Shown here in pieces: positions 8,624-16,185 of a DNA stretch of 64,000 bases; within the stretch, counting starts at the first letter, position 1, and each line of letters starts with the position of its first letter. This stretch comes from Jiangella muralis. Its GTDB lineage: Bacteria; Actinomycetota; Actinomycetes; Jiangellales; Jiangellaceae. The stretch spans positions 62,001-126,000 of the forward strand of contig NZ_LFXL01000030.1 in the NCBI RefSeq assembly GCF_001270745.1, in the 5' to 3' direction. The translations under genes were made by a program, and so were the position numbers. The notes beneath the pieces are model-generated. The model was not told the origin of the DNA, searched no databases, and saw only the letters and a list, made by a program, of their open reading frames with translations.

Positions 8624-9520
8624 TCAGAGGTGACTGCTCGTCGGCCGCAGCGCGCGGTTGAGCCCGTCACCGACGAAATTGGCGGCGAGCACGACGAGGA
8701 AGATCACGACACCGGCCGGGACACTCATCCACCACGCGGAGAGGTCGCGCTGGGCCTGCTGGAGGATGTCGCCCCAGCTGAGGTTGCTCGGGTCGCCCAG
8801 GCCGAGGAACGCCAGCCCGGCCTGGAGCAGGATCGCGCTGCCCAGATCGATGGTCGTCTGCACGATCAGCGGCGGCAGCGCGTTGGGCAGGACGTCGGAC
8901 ATGATGATCCGCCGGTTGGAATGGCCCACCGTCCGCGCGGCGGCCACCATGTCCGTCGTCATGATCCGCAGGACCTCGCCGCGCACCAGCCTGGCCATCT
9001 GCGGCCACAGCGCCATCACGAGGGCGGCGCAGATGTAGGCGAGGTTCGCGCCGAGCACGGCGACGATGATCAGCGCCAGCGCGAAGCTCGGGATCACCTG
9101 GAAGACCTCGGCGATGCGCATCAGCACGGCGTCGACCCGGCCGCCGTAGAAGCCGGCGACGGCGCCGACCAGCGAGCCGATCACGAGGGTGCCCAGCCCG
9201 GTGACCAGCGCGACGATCAGCGAGACGCGGCCGCCGTGGATGATCTGGGAGAGGATGTCGCGGCCGACGGTGTCGGTGCCCAGCAGGTGCTCGCCGCTGG
9301 GCGGCTCGAGCAACGCCTGCGAGACCGCCTGCGGGTCGTACGGCGCGATCCAGTCGGCGGCCACGGCGACCAGCACGACGACGATCAGGATCACCAGTCC
9401 GGCGACGGCCGGCGGGTGACCGAGGAAGCGGCGCCAGGCCTGCCGGCCGCCCGGGACCGGTGGCCGCCGGCCCGTCCTCCACCGCCGGGTGCCCGGGACG
9501 ACGTCTCTGGTGAGGCTCAT
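8624..9520 (-). CDS. ABC importer permease (DppC type)
   Basis: A 298-residue inner-membrane permease. A Pro/Arg-rich cytoplasmic N-terminus is followed by a first membrane helix (AVAGLVILIVVVLVAVAA), then the family loop LLGTDTVGRDILSQIIHGGR. The EAA-type coupling segment AAARTVGHSNRRIIMSDVLPN contacts the ATPases. About six membrane segments in total. The start overlaps the stop of the DppB-type gene (ATGA). Confidence 0.9.
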   Translation of the reverse strand: MSLTRDVVPGTRRWRTGRRPPVPGGRQAWRRFLGHPPAVAGLVILIVVVLVAVAADWIAPYDPQAVSQALLEPPSGEHLLGTDTVGRDILSQIIHGGRVSLIVALVTGLGTLVIGSLVGAVAGFYGGRVDAVLMRIAEVFQVIPSFALALIIVAVLGANLAYICAALVMALWPQMARLVRGEVLRIMTTDMVAAARTVGHSNRRIIMSDVLPNALPPLIVQTTIDLGSAILLQAGLAFLGLGDPSNLSWGDILQQAQRDLSAWWMSVPAGVVIFLVVLAANFVGDGLNRALRPTSSHL

Positions 9521-10503
9521 GCGCGACCTCCCGCGCCGGCGCCGGCCCGGATCCGCGGGTCGACGAGGCCGTAGACCAGGTCGGTGAGGAGGTTCACCAC
9601 GACGACCGCGACCGCGATGAGCAGGACGATGCCGATGGTCACCGCGTTGTCGCGGTTGCGGATCGACTCGTAGAGCAGCTGGCCCATGCCCGGCCAGCCG
9701 AACACCGTCTCGACCAGCACCGACCCGGCCAGGATGAAGCCGAAGTTGTAGCCGATGACCGTGACGGCCGGAAGCAGCGAATTGCGCACCACGTGCCGGC
9801 GGATGATCGTCGCCCGGCTGAAGCCCTTGGCCCGGGCGGTCTCCACGTACGGCAGTGTCAGCACGTCGTGCACGCTGGTCCGCACGATGCGCGCCACGAC
9901 GCCGATCTCACGCATCGCCAGCACTAGCGCCGGCAGCAGCAGGTGCGTGAGCAGGTCCGGCAGCCGGTCCAGGCCCTCGGCGGTCGACCGCGTCGAGTAC
10001 ATGCCCTGCGACGGCAGCACCGACAGCTTGATCGCGAAGATCAGCACCAGCATCTGGCCGAGCCAGAACATCGGGATCGAGAGCGATCCGACGGCGACGC
10101 CGGTGACCAGGTGGTCGAGCGTGCGGGAGCGGGAGACGCCGGCCCAGACGCCCACGGCCACGCCGACGATCGCGGCAAACGTCATCGCGGTGACGGTCAG
10201 GATGAGCGTGTTGCCGAGCCGGTCGGCGATCAGGTCGGCCACCGGGACCCGGCCGGCCAGCGACTCGCCGAGGTTCAGCGTGAAGATCTGCTGCAGGTAC
10301 TCCCAGTAGCGCACCAGCAGCGGCTGGTCCAGGCCGTAGGCCTCGGTGACCTGGGCGATGTACTCCGGCGTGGCCGGGTAGTCGCCGATGAGCGCCTGGA
10401 TGGGGTCACCGGGCGCGAGCTGGAGCAGGAAGAACATCAGTGTCACGACGCCGAAGAGCAGGGGGACTGCGTGCAGGAGCCGGCGTGCGGTGAAGCGGAG
10501 CAT
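9517..10503 (-). CDS. ABC importer permease (DppB type)
   Basis: A 328-residue permease beginning at the ATG at 10503 (MLRFTARRLLHAVPLLFGV). A much longer in-frame reading exists upstream but has no recognisable content and would cross the intergenic operator. Family signs are the first helix, LAPGDPIQALIGDYP after it, YGLDQPLLVRYWEYL, and the EAA loop ETARAKGFSRATIIRRHVVRN. It is the first gene of the importer-regulator operon; a palindromic site lies 76 bp upstream. Confidence 0.9.
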   Translation of the reverse strand: MLRFTARRLLHAVPLLFGVVTLMFFLLQLAPGDPIQALIGDYPATPEYIAQVTEAYGLDQPLLVRYWEYLQQIFTLNLGESLAGRVPVADLIADRLGNTLILTVTAMTFAAIVGVAVGVWAGVSRSRTLDHLVTGVAVGSLSIPMFWLGQMLVLIFAIKLSVLPSQGMYSTRSTAEGLDRLPDLLTHLLLPALVLAMREIGVVARIVRTSVHDVLTLPYVETARAKGFSRATIIRRHVVRNSLLPAVTVIGYNFGFILAGSVLVETVFGWPGMGQLLYESIRNRDNAVTIGIVLLIAVAVVVVNLLTDLVYGLVDPRIRAGAGAGGRA

Positions 10504-10578
10504 GAACACCTCGCTCTCGCCTGACGGTGGGGATCTCGATCGGCGAGCGCGTCCTCGCCGCGCCGTCCGTAGACCATT

Positions 10579-10594
10579 GCATACCGAAGTATGC
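10579..10594. promoter_or_regulatory. Putative GntR operator, site 2 (perfect palindrome)
   Basis: GCATACCGAAGTATGC: two perfect 6-bp half-sites (GCATAC/GTATGC) around 4 bp. It lies in the 119-bp gap before the DppB-type permease gene. It is the best-conserved member of the three-site set and the likely control point for the importer operon. Confidence 0.6.
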
Positions 10595-10622
10595 GGCAGC
10601 GTACGGCGGCGCCGCCGAGGCG

Positions 10623-11435
10623 TCAAGAGGTCTCCGCGGCCCAGCGCATACGGCGTGCTGCCGCCTCGGCGAGCCACGGCTCGACGCCGGCCGCCGACAC
10701 CGTCCTCGCCACCTCGTCCAGCTCGACCGCCCGGCGGCCGCCGTGCTCGCGGACCCGGGAGTGCAGGTAGGCCGACAGTGCGCGCCAGTCCGACGTGTCC
10801 GGCGTGCCGTCCAGCGACAGCAGCACCTCGTCGGTGACGCCATAGTGATCGGCGGCCGCGACGCACTCCACCACGAGCGATTCCAGGCCCTTGACGATCA
10901 GGCTGCGCAGCATCTTCACCGCCGCCGCCTGCCCCGGCTCGGCGCCGATGACCCGCAGGTTCATCCCCAGGCCGGCGCAACGGCAGCGCAACTCCTCCGC
11001 CCCGCCGCCACTGAGCAGCACCGGCACCCGGTGGCCGTGCGCGGGCACCGCCGCCATGACGGCGCCGTCGGCGAACCGGGCACCGCTCGGCTCGACCACG
11101 GCGGCCACTCGCCGCTTGGTGTCCGGACTGGCGGAGTTCCAGTCGGCGTAGACGTGCTCGGGCCGCAGCGCACCGGCCAGCTCCTCCGCCACCGTCACGG
11201 CGGACGCACCACTGGTGAGAGCGATGACGACCTCGCAGCGCTGGGCAAGCTCGGCCGGGGTGCTCACCAGCGCGACGCCGCCGGCCGTGGCGCGCTCGCG
11301 CACCGTGGCGTCGTCGGCCCTGGCATCGAACGCGTACACCTGCGCCGCCGGCCCGGGCAGGCCGGCGGCGATCGCACCGGCGGCCTCGCCCAGACCGACG
11401 AACCCCAATCGGACGACGTCATGCGCGAGTTCCAT
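10623..11435 (-). CDS. 6-phosphogluconate dehydrogenase-like NAD(P)-binding protein, DUF1932
   Basis: A 270-residue protein. It has an N-terminal Rossmann motif (RLGFVGLGEAAGAIAAGL, residues 9-26), YADWNSASPDTKRRVAAVVE near 107-126, and a helical C-terminal domain (AAVKMLRSLIVKGLESLVVE) with the lysine typical of beta-hydroxyacid dehydrogenase relatives. The C-terminal part resembles DUF1932. The ATG at 11435 is preceded by GGAAGGGG; a longer reading from 11489 would begin on the operator itself. It is a single-gene unit before the importer operon with its own palindrome 39 bp upstream, so probably part of the same regulon. Likely oxidises or reduces a hydroxy acid; the substrate is unknown. 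Confidence 0.8.
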   Translation of the reverse strand: MELAHDVVRLGFVGLGEAAGAIAAGLPGPAAQVYAFDARADDATVRERATAGGVALVSTPAELAQRCEVVIALTSGASAVTVAEELAGALRPEHVYADWNSASPDTKRRVAAVVEPSGARFADGAVMAAVPAHGHRVPVLLSGGGAEELRCRCAGLGMNLRVIGAEPGQAAAVKMLRSLIVKGLESLVVECVAAADHYGVTDEVLLSLDGTPDTSDWRALSAYLHSRVREHGGRRAVELDEVARTVSAAGVEPWLAEAAARRMRWAAETS

Positions 11436-11473
11436 GCAGCCCCTTCCGCCACCCGAACGTGGCGGACACGATC

Positions 11474-11489
11474 GCATACCGACGTACAC
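11474..11489. promoter_or_regulatory. Putative GntR operator, site 3
   Basis: GCATACCGACGTACAC, 39 bp upstream of the DUF1932 gene. It matches site 2 at 13 of 16 positions; the right half-site is weaker. Confidence 0.45.
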
Positions 11490-11555
11490 AAGGGAAGCCT
11501 CACCGGACCCAGGCGGCCAGCAGTCGAGCCGCCCTACAACGGGTACATCCCGGCG

Positions 11556-11612
11556 TCAGCAGCAGCCGGTCTCGTCGCAGCAGTCCGTGATCTGGTCGTC
11601 ACAGCAGTCCAT
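11556..11612 (-). CDS. Micro-ORF: 18-residue cysteine-paired peptide
   Basis: Reads MDCCDDQITDCCDETGCC then TGA: three Cys-Cys pairs separated by acidic linkers (CC-x6-CC-x4-CC), an unlikely composition by chance. A purine stretch GAGGGGGTG lies about 7 nt before the ATG. It sits between a 64-codon ORF (39 nt upstream) and the DUF1932 gene, next to an arsenic-responsive ArsR gene. Either a thiol-rich metal/metalloid-binding peptide or a cysteine-rich leader peptide is possible. Translation is unproven. Confidence 0.45.
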   Translation of the reverse strand: MDCCDDQITDCCDETGCC

Positions 11613-11651
11613 CGAGGTCACCCCCTCGCGCACTGGCTGGTGGGTGGAGGT

Positions 11652-11846
11652 TCAGACGGTCGCGCAGCAGGCGGTGCCGCGGCGAGCGGACCGCGCGGGC
11701 CAGGCGTCGCGCACCCGCGACACCGCGCGACCCAGGGCGCTACGGCGGCAGCAGGTCGCCACCGCGACGAGCCGTTGGCGAGCAGCCTCGGCGAACAGGT
11801 CGCGCCGGCGCTCGGCAGCCATCGTCTCGGGCAGATACGGATCCAT
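11652..11846 (-). CDS. Small Arg/Ala-rich protein with two CC motifs
   Basis: A 64-residue ORF with a near-ideal ribosome binding site (AAGGAGG, 4 nt before the ATG). The N-terminus (MDPYLPETMAAERRRDLFAE) has the helical Arg/Ala pattern of many short actinobacterial proteins (recollection, unverified). Unusual are two Cys pairs, at residues 32-33 (VATCCRRS) and 60-61 (TACCATV). It is divergent from the arsR gene at 11955, with ~108 bp between, so it may be under ArsR control. Function unknown. Confidence 0.6.
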   Translation of the reverse strand: MDPYLPETMAAERRRDLFAEAARQRLVAVATCCRRSALGRAVSRVRDAWPARSARRGTACCATV

Positions 11847-11858
11847 GACGCCTCCTTG

Positions 11859-11909
11859 TTTCGATGTTCATCTCATCACTGATTCGAAAGATATCAAAAC
11901 AAACTTCGA
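11859..11909. promoter_or_regulatory. AT-rich divergent promoter region with three phased TTCGA elements
   Basis: In a window of high GC, this 50-bp stretch is AT-rich. It carries TTCGA at 11860-11864, TTCGAA at 11883-11888 and TTCGA at 11905-11909, about 22-23 bp apart (two helical turns). It lies between the divergent 64-codon ORF and arsR. A plausible ArsR operator/promoter region; the exact site is not resolved. Confidence 0.35.
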
Positions 11910-11954
11910 CAATCATGGAATCAGCCGGCCGTCCCGGGTAGCCTTGGAGCCACG

Positions 11955-12320
11955 ATGACCACCGTGACCATCAGCCCCGCCGCACCGGCGAGCACCCGAG
12001 CCTTGCCGGTGCTCAATGACTGCTGCGCCCCGAGCTCGGCCATGAGCGACGACGACGCGTCGCTGCTCGCGGGCATGTTCAAGGCGCTGGCCGATCCGGC
12101 GCGGGTGAAGATCCTGTCGATGCTGCTCAACGCCGACGAGGTCTGCGCCTGCGACTTCTCGGCCAGCATCGGCAAGACGGCCGCCACCACCAGCCACCAC
12201 CTGAAGCTGCTGCGCGACGCCGGCCTGATCACCGGCGACCGCCGCGGCACCTGGATCTACTACCGCGTCATCCCCGAGCGTCTCACCGCGATCCGCGACG
12301 CCCTGACGCTGGGCCAGTGA
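11955..12320 (+). CDS. arsR: ArsR family metalloid-responsive repressor
   Basis: A 121-residue winged-HTH repressor. The DNA-binding region contains LADPARVKILSMLLNADEVCACDFSA, where the Cys-x-Cys (CAC) in the alpha-3 region resembles the arsenite-binding ELCVCDL motif of ArsR. This is followed by KTAATTSHHLKLLRDAGLI and GTWIYYRVIPE. An extra CC pair occurs at the N-terminus (LNDCCAPSS). A GGAG element precedes the ATG by ~8 nt. Likely releases DNA on binding As(III) or a similar thiophile, controlling itself and the divergent small ORFs. It converges with the second arsR gene (22-bp gap). Confidence 0.85.
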   Translation: MTTVTISPAAPASTRALPVLNDCCAPSSAMSDDDASLLAGMFKALADPARVKILSMLLNADEVCACDFSASIGKTAATTSHHLKLLRDAGLITGDRRGTWIYYRVIPERLTAIRDALTLGQ

Positions 12321-12342
12321 CGCCCGAGGCGCTGGACGGAGC

Positions 12343-12699
12343 TCAGCAGCAGACCTTGAGGTAGTTCTGCAGGTCGTCGAGGGCGCGTGCCATGCCGTCC
12401 TTGTCGGCGCGGTAATAGACGGTCTTGCCGTCGCGGCGGGAGGTGACGATGCCGCCGCGACGCAGGAGTTTGAGCTGCTCCGATGCGGTCGACTGGCCGA
12501 TGTCGGCGAGCTCGGCGAGCTCCCCCACCGACAGTTCGGCCCCACGGGCGAACAGGAGGAGGATCTTCTGCCGGGCCGGGCTGGCCAGCGCCTTGAGGAA
12601 CTCGAGAGTGGTGGCGCTGAGCTCGGCCAGGTCGTCGGTCACCAGCGGCAACGACCTGCGCTCCCCCGCCGTCACGACATCGCTCACACCACCGAGCAT
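12343..12699 (-). CDS. ArsR family regulator, second copy
   Basis: A 118-residue winged-HTH protein. LKALASPARQKILLLFARGAELSVGELAELADIGQSTASEQLKLLRRGGIV is the HTH core and GKTVYYRADKDG the wing. It lacks the Cys-x-Cys sensor of the first ArsR; the only cysteines are the terminal CC (LKVCC). The ATG at 12699 is only 5 nt from the inverted repeat, so the mRNA may be leaderless; a GTG at 12687 is an alternative start. Divergent from the flavoprotein-MFS operon, which it probably represses. Confidence 0.8.
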   Translation of the reverse strand: MLGGVSDVVTAGERRSLPLVTDDLAELSATTLEFLKALASPARQKILLLFARGAELSVGELAELADIGQSTASEQLKLLRRGGIVTSRRDGKTVYYRADKDGMARALDDLQNYLKVCC

Positions 12700-12703
12700 A
12701 CGC

Positions 12704-12745
12704 AACGTATCGTCATTTTGACATATCGCGATTCGACGATACGTT
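12704..12745. promoter_or_regulatory. Inverted repeat operator with back-to-back promoters
   Basis: AACGTATCGTC (12704-12714) and GACGATACGTT (12735-12745) form a perfect 11-bp inverted repeat with a 20-bp spacer. Each arm ends in an outward-facing TACGTT that fits a TANNNT -10 box. On the plus strand TTGACA (12718-12723) lies 16 bp before it. That places plus-strand initiation at about the GTG starts 12749/12752, i.e. leaderless. Likely bound by the second ArsR. Confidence 0.6.
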
Positions 12746-12748
12746 GGC

Positions 12749-13831
12749 GTGGTGACCACCCCAACACACCCCGTGATCGTCATCGGCGCCGGCCAGTCCG
12801 GCCTCGCCGCCGCCCGCGCCGTCCGCGACGCCGGCCTGCACCCCGTCGTCCTCGAGGCGAGCGACCGCCCGGCCGGGTCCTGGCCGCGCTACTACGACAG
12901 CCTGCGGCTGTTCTCCCCCGCGCGCTACAGCGCCATGCCGGGCTTCCCGATCGACGGCGATCCCGGCCGCTACCCCACCCGCGACGAGGTCGCCGACTAC
13001 CTCGACCGGTACGCCCAGCACCTCGGCGTCGAGATCCGCACCCGCACCCGGGTGAGCGCGGTCGAGGCCGACGGAACCGGGTTCGTCGTGCACACCGCCG
13101 ACGGCGACGCTGTCCCGGCCGCGGGTGTGGTCGCGGCGTCCGGGTCGTTCGGCAACCCCACCGTCCCCGTCCTGCCCGGGCAGGACGGGTTCACCGGCGA
13201 GCTGCTCCACGTCGCCGCCTACCGCCACCCGGCCCCGTACGCGGGCAGACGCGTCGTCGTGGTCGGCGGCGGCAACTCCGGTGTCCAGATCGCCGACGAG
13301 CTCGCCGGCGTCGCCGACCTCACCCTCGCCACGCTCGCGCCGATCTCGTTCCTCCCGCAGGTGATCCGCGGCCACGACCTGCACCACTGGCTGGAAGTCA
13401 CCCGCTTCGACCACCTGCCGGCGGCCTGGCTGCGCCGCATCGTGCGCAAGCCGCTGGTGCTGGACACCGGCCGCTACCGCGAGGGCATCGAGTCCGGCCG
13501 CATCGACCGGCGGGCGATGTTCACCGCCTTCGACGACGACGGCGTCGTCTGGCCGGACGGCGAGCGCGAGCACGTCGACGCCGTCATCTTCGCCACCGGG
13601 TACCGGCCGAACCTCGCCTACCTGGCACCGCTCGGCGCCCTGGACGACAACGGCCTGCCGCTGCACGCCGAGGGCATCTCCACCACCCACCCCGGGCTGG
13701 TCTACCTGGGCCTGGAGTTCCAGCGCTCCTTCTCCTCCAACACCGTGCGCGGGGTCAGTCGCGACGCCGACCACGTCGTGCGGCCACTGACCGCGCACGT
13801 CCAGCAGGCACACGCGATCATCGGCCTGTGA
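12749..13831 (+). CDS. Flavin-dependent monooxygenase/oxidoreductase, ArsO-like
   Basis: A 360-residue two-dinucleotide-domain flavoprotein. FAD motif VIVIGAGQSGLAAARAV (residues 9-25), then GSWPRYYDSLRLFSPARYS typical of CzcO/YceH-like monooxygenases. The NAD(P)H motif is RVVVVGGGNSGVQIADELA (~168-186), followed by the C-terminal ATGYRPNL motif. Such proteins are recurrent in ars operons and have been called ArsO, with a poorly defined role in organoarsenical or arsenite handling. Two adjacent GTG codons (12749, 12752) are possible starts. Its stop overlaps the start of the MFS gene (GTGA). Confidence 0.85.
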   Translation: MVTTPTHPVIVIGAGQSGLAAARAVRDAGLHPVVLEASDRPAGSWPRYYDSLRLFSPARYSAMPGFPIDGDPGRYPTRDEVADYLDRYAQHLGVEIRTRTRVSAVEADGTGFVVHTADGDAVPAAGVVAASGSFGNPTVPVLPGQDGFTGELLHVAAYRHPAPYAGRRVVVVGGGNSGVQIADELAGVADLTLATLAPISFLPQVIRGHDLHHWLEVTRFDHLPAAWLRRIVRKPLVLDTGRYREGIESGRIDRRAMFTAFDDDGVVWPDGEREHVDAVIFATGYRPNLAYLAPLGALDDNGLPLHAEGISTTHPGLVYLGLEFQRSFSSNTVRGVSRDADHVVRPLTAHVQQAHAIIGL

Positions 13832-15054
13832 GACCAGCCCACCCGGCCGGGGACCAGCGCAGCAGCCAGCGCGCTGGTCCCCGCCGCGTGCTGGCCGCGC
13901 TGTGCCTGACCCAGATCGTCGGCTGGGGCGTCCTGTACTACTCGTTCCCGGTCGCGCTGCCGGCCATCACCACCGACACCGGCTGGTCCGAGTCGTCGAC
14001 GACGGCGGCCTTCTCGGCCGCCCTCCTCGTCGCGGCCGTCGCCGGCATCGCCGTCGGCCGGATCATCGACCGACACGGCCCACGCTGGGTGATGACGCTC
14101 GGGTCGGTCGCCGGCGTCGCCGCGACCCTCGCCGTCGCCGCCGCACCGAGCGTCGGCTGGTTCGCCGCCGCCTGGGTGGTCGCCGGCATCGCCCAGGCCG
14201 GAACGCTCTACGCGCCCGCGTTCACCGCGCTGACCCGCTGGTACGGGCCGGCCCGGATTCGCGCGCTGACCGCCCTGACCCTCGTCGCCGGCCTGTCCAG
14301 CACGATCTTCGCCCCAGCCACCGCGGCCCTGCTCGACCACCTCTCCTGGCGGCAGACCTACGTCGCGCTCGCCGTTCTGCTGGCGGTCACCACGATCCCG
14401 GGCCACGCGCTCGGCCTGAACGCGACCTGGCCGGCCACCGACCATGCGGCACGCACCCGGCTGCGCAACGGCCACGTCCGTGCGGTGGCCACCAGCCGGG
14501 CGTTCGTGTGCCTCACCGTCGCCTCGGCGCTCACCGCGTTCGCGATGTTCGCCGCGACCATCCACCTCATCCCGCTACTCACCGACCGCGGCCTGTCCAT
14601 GACGCTCGCCGCCTGGGCGCTCGGCCTGTCCGGTGCCGGGCAGCTGCTCGGCCGCATCGGCTACGCCCCGCTCTCCCGGCGCACCACCCCACGCCTGCGG
14701 TCCGTCCTCATCCTGACCGCCGTCGCGGCCACCATCGCCGGCGTCGGCCTGCTCCCCGGGCCCGCCGCCGCGCTGGTCGCCGCCAGCATCGTCCTCGGCA
14801 TCGCGCGGGGTGCGTTCACCCTGCTGCAGTCCACCGCCGTCAGCGACCGCTGGGGCATCGCCGGTTTCGGCACCCTCTACGGCATCCTCAACGCCCCGAC
14901 CACCATCGCGATGGCCATCGCCCCCTGGGCCGGCAGCGCCCTCGCCTCCGCCGTCGGCTCCTACCCGGCCATGTTCGCCGTGCTCACCGCGACCGCGTGC
15001 GTCGCCGCCGTCGTCGCAGCCGGGACGACGACGAGATCTCAGCGCGCGACCTGA
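13828..15054 (+). CDS. MFS transporter in ars operon
   Basis: A 408-residue 12-helix major facilitator protein starting at the GTG at 13828 (VRPAHPAGDQRS), which overlaps the flavoprotein stop. The first helix is VLAALCLTQIVGWGVLYYSFPVALP. The MFS loop 2-3 signature appears as GRIIDRHGPRWVM; internal segments include TLYAPAFTALTRWYG and FTLLQSTAVSDRWG. Coupled to an ArsO-like gene under an ArsR operator, it probably exports an arsenic species or a product of the flavoenzyme. It is not obviously ArsJ, as no glyceraldehyde-3-phosphate dehydrogenase gene is nearby. The 3' end overlaps the remnant oxidoreductase by 16 bp. Confidence 0.85.
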   Translation: MRPAHPAGDQRSSQRAGPRRVLAALCLTQIVGWGVLYYSFPVALPAITTDTGWSESSTTAAFSAALLVAAVAGIAVGRIIDRHGPRWVMTLGSVAGVAATLAVAAAPSVGWFAAAWVVAGIAQAGTLYAPAFTALTRWYGPARIRALTALTLVAGLSSTIFAPATAALLDHLSWRQTYVALAVLLAVTTIPGHALGLNATWPATDHAARTRLRNGHVRAVATSRAFVCLTVASALTAFAMFAATIHLIPLLTDRGLSMTLAAWALGLSGAGQLLGRIGYAPLSRRTTPRLRSVLILTAVAATIAGVGLLPGPAAALVAASIVLGIARGAFTLLQSTAVSDRWGIAGFGTLYGILNAPTTIAMAIAPWAGSALASAVGSYPAMFAVLTATACVAAVVAAGTTTRSQRAT

Positions 15055-15409
15055 GCCACCTGTCCCGGTAGGAGGTGTTCGCGCACCCACGCCTGGGTGG
15101 CCATCTGGGTGGCGTCCCACGGCGAACCGAGCGGCGGGGTGTAGGAGAGATCGAGCTCGCTGAACTGCTCGACGGTCATGTCGTGGAACAGGGCCGTCGC
15201 GTACGTGTCGACGCGCTTGGCGGTCTCGGTGCCGCGCGGCCCGACGAGTTGCGCGCCGAGCAGCCGGCCGGTGTCGGTGTCGCCGGTGATGCGGATGGTG
15301 ATGGGCTGGGCGCCCGGACGACGGTGACCTCGGCCGTCGGGTCCAGCTCGCGGGCGCGCAGCGCGGCGGAGATGCCGGCGTCGCTGCCGCCGACGGCGAC
15401 GATGTGCAC
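15039..15409 (-). pseudogene. Remnant FAD-dependent disulfide-oxidoreductase-like gene (internal deletion)
   Basis: From the GTG at 15409 the reading gives VHIVAVGGSDAGISAALRAR..PTAEVTVV, a clear N-terminal FAD motif, then loses sense after ~31 codons. In another frame the C-terminal end of the same kind of enzyme follows at once: PITIRITGDTDTGRLLGAQL, then KRVDTYATALFHDMTVEQFS and LDLSYTPPLGSPWDATQM, ending at 15039. A middle portion of roughly 300 or more residues is missing, and the join (near 15316) is out of frame. Intact relatives (CoA-disulfide reductase/NADH-oxidase type) occur in arsenic clusters. Non-functional as it stands. Confidence 0.8.
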
Positions 15410-15419
15410 GGGTTGCCTC

Positions 15420-16135
15420 TCAGGCTCGGGCAGGTTCGGGCTCGACTGCGTCGACGGCGTCAGCCCTGCGGGCGGTAGCGGGAAACAGGGCGAGAACGAG
15501 CAGCACGCCGACGGCGCCACCGACCAGCTGGGCGCCGACGAACGCCGAGACCGACGACGGCGCGATGCCGGCAAAGGTGTCGGTGAACGTCCGCCCGACG
15601 GTGACGGCGGGGTTGGCGAACGACGTCGAGCTGGTGAACCAGTACGCCGCCCCGATGTAGGCGCCGACGGCAGTGGCGACCAGCGTGGCGCGGCCGGACC
15701 TGACGAGCGCGAAGATCATCAGCACCAGCCCGGCCGTCGCCACCACCTCACCGACCAGCAGCCCCGTGCCGGTGCGCTCGGTCGCCGCCAGCCCGGCGTC
15801 GACGGAGAACATCACGTTCGCCAGCAGCGCCCCGCCGATCCCGCCGGCACACTGCGAAACCACATACGCGGCCACCTCCGCCGGCGGCCGGCCAGCACTG
15901 GACCGCCGGCCCAGCCACCAGTCGGCCAGCGTCACCACCGGGTTGAAGTGCGCCCCGGACACGGGCCCGAACAGCAGGATCAGCACCGCCAGCCCCAGCA
16001 CGGTCGCGGTGCTGTTCTCCAGCAACTGCAGCCCCACGTCGTCCGGCGACAGCCGCTGCGCGGCGGTCCCGGACCCACCACCACAGTCACCAGCAGACCC
16101 GTGCCGAGGAACTCGGCCAGCAGTCGTCGCGTCAT
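15420..16135 (-). pseudogene. Aquaporin/MIP channel (AqpS-like), frameshifted near its N-terminus
   Basis: From 15420 back to ~16075 the reading is a good MIP channel with both pore motifs (AHFNPVVT and FANPAVT) and six hydrophobic segments. The natural start at 16135 (MTRRLLAEFLGTGLLVTVVV) is in a different frame. Inserting one G in the run at about 16074-16077 restores VVVGSGTAAQRLSP. In ars operons such channels let arsenite leave the cell after arsenate reduction. A real 1-bp deletion or a sequencing error in a C/G run are both possible. The adjacent oxidoreductase gene is clearly broken, which favours decay. Confidence 0.75.
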
Positions 16136-16148
16136 CACGGCGCCAAGC

Positions 16149-16176
16149 CTTGACGACGTGGGATAGCTCAGTCAAG
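16149..16176. promoter_or_regulatory. Inverted repeat before arsR-arsC fusion gene
   Basis: CTTGAC (16149-16154) and GTCAAG (16171-16176), a 6-bp inverted repeat with a 16-bp spacer. It lies between the divergent aquaporin gene and the fused ArsR gene (ATG at 16186). Position and symmetry fit an ArsR operator. Confidence 0.45.
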
Positions 16177-16185
16177 ATTGAGGCA

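Noticed and set aside
7718-9574. Plus-strand open frame of 618 codons opposite the ABC importer
   Set aside because: Low-complexity Arg/His/Asp-rich shadow; the minus strand holds ATPase and permease genes.
13828-15054. ArsJ arsenylated-sugar exporter
   Set aside because: No adjacent glyceraldehyde-3-phosphate dehydrogenase gene; only a general MFS assignment is safe.
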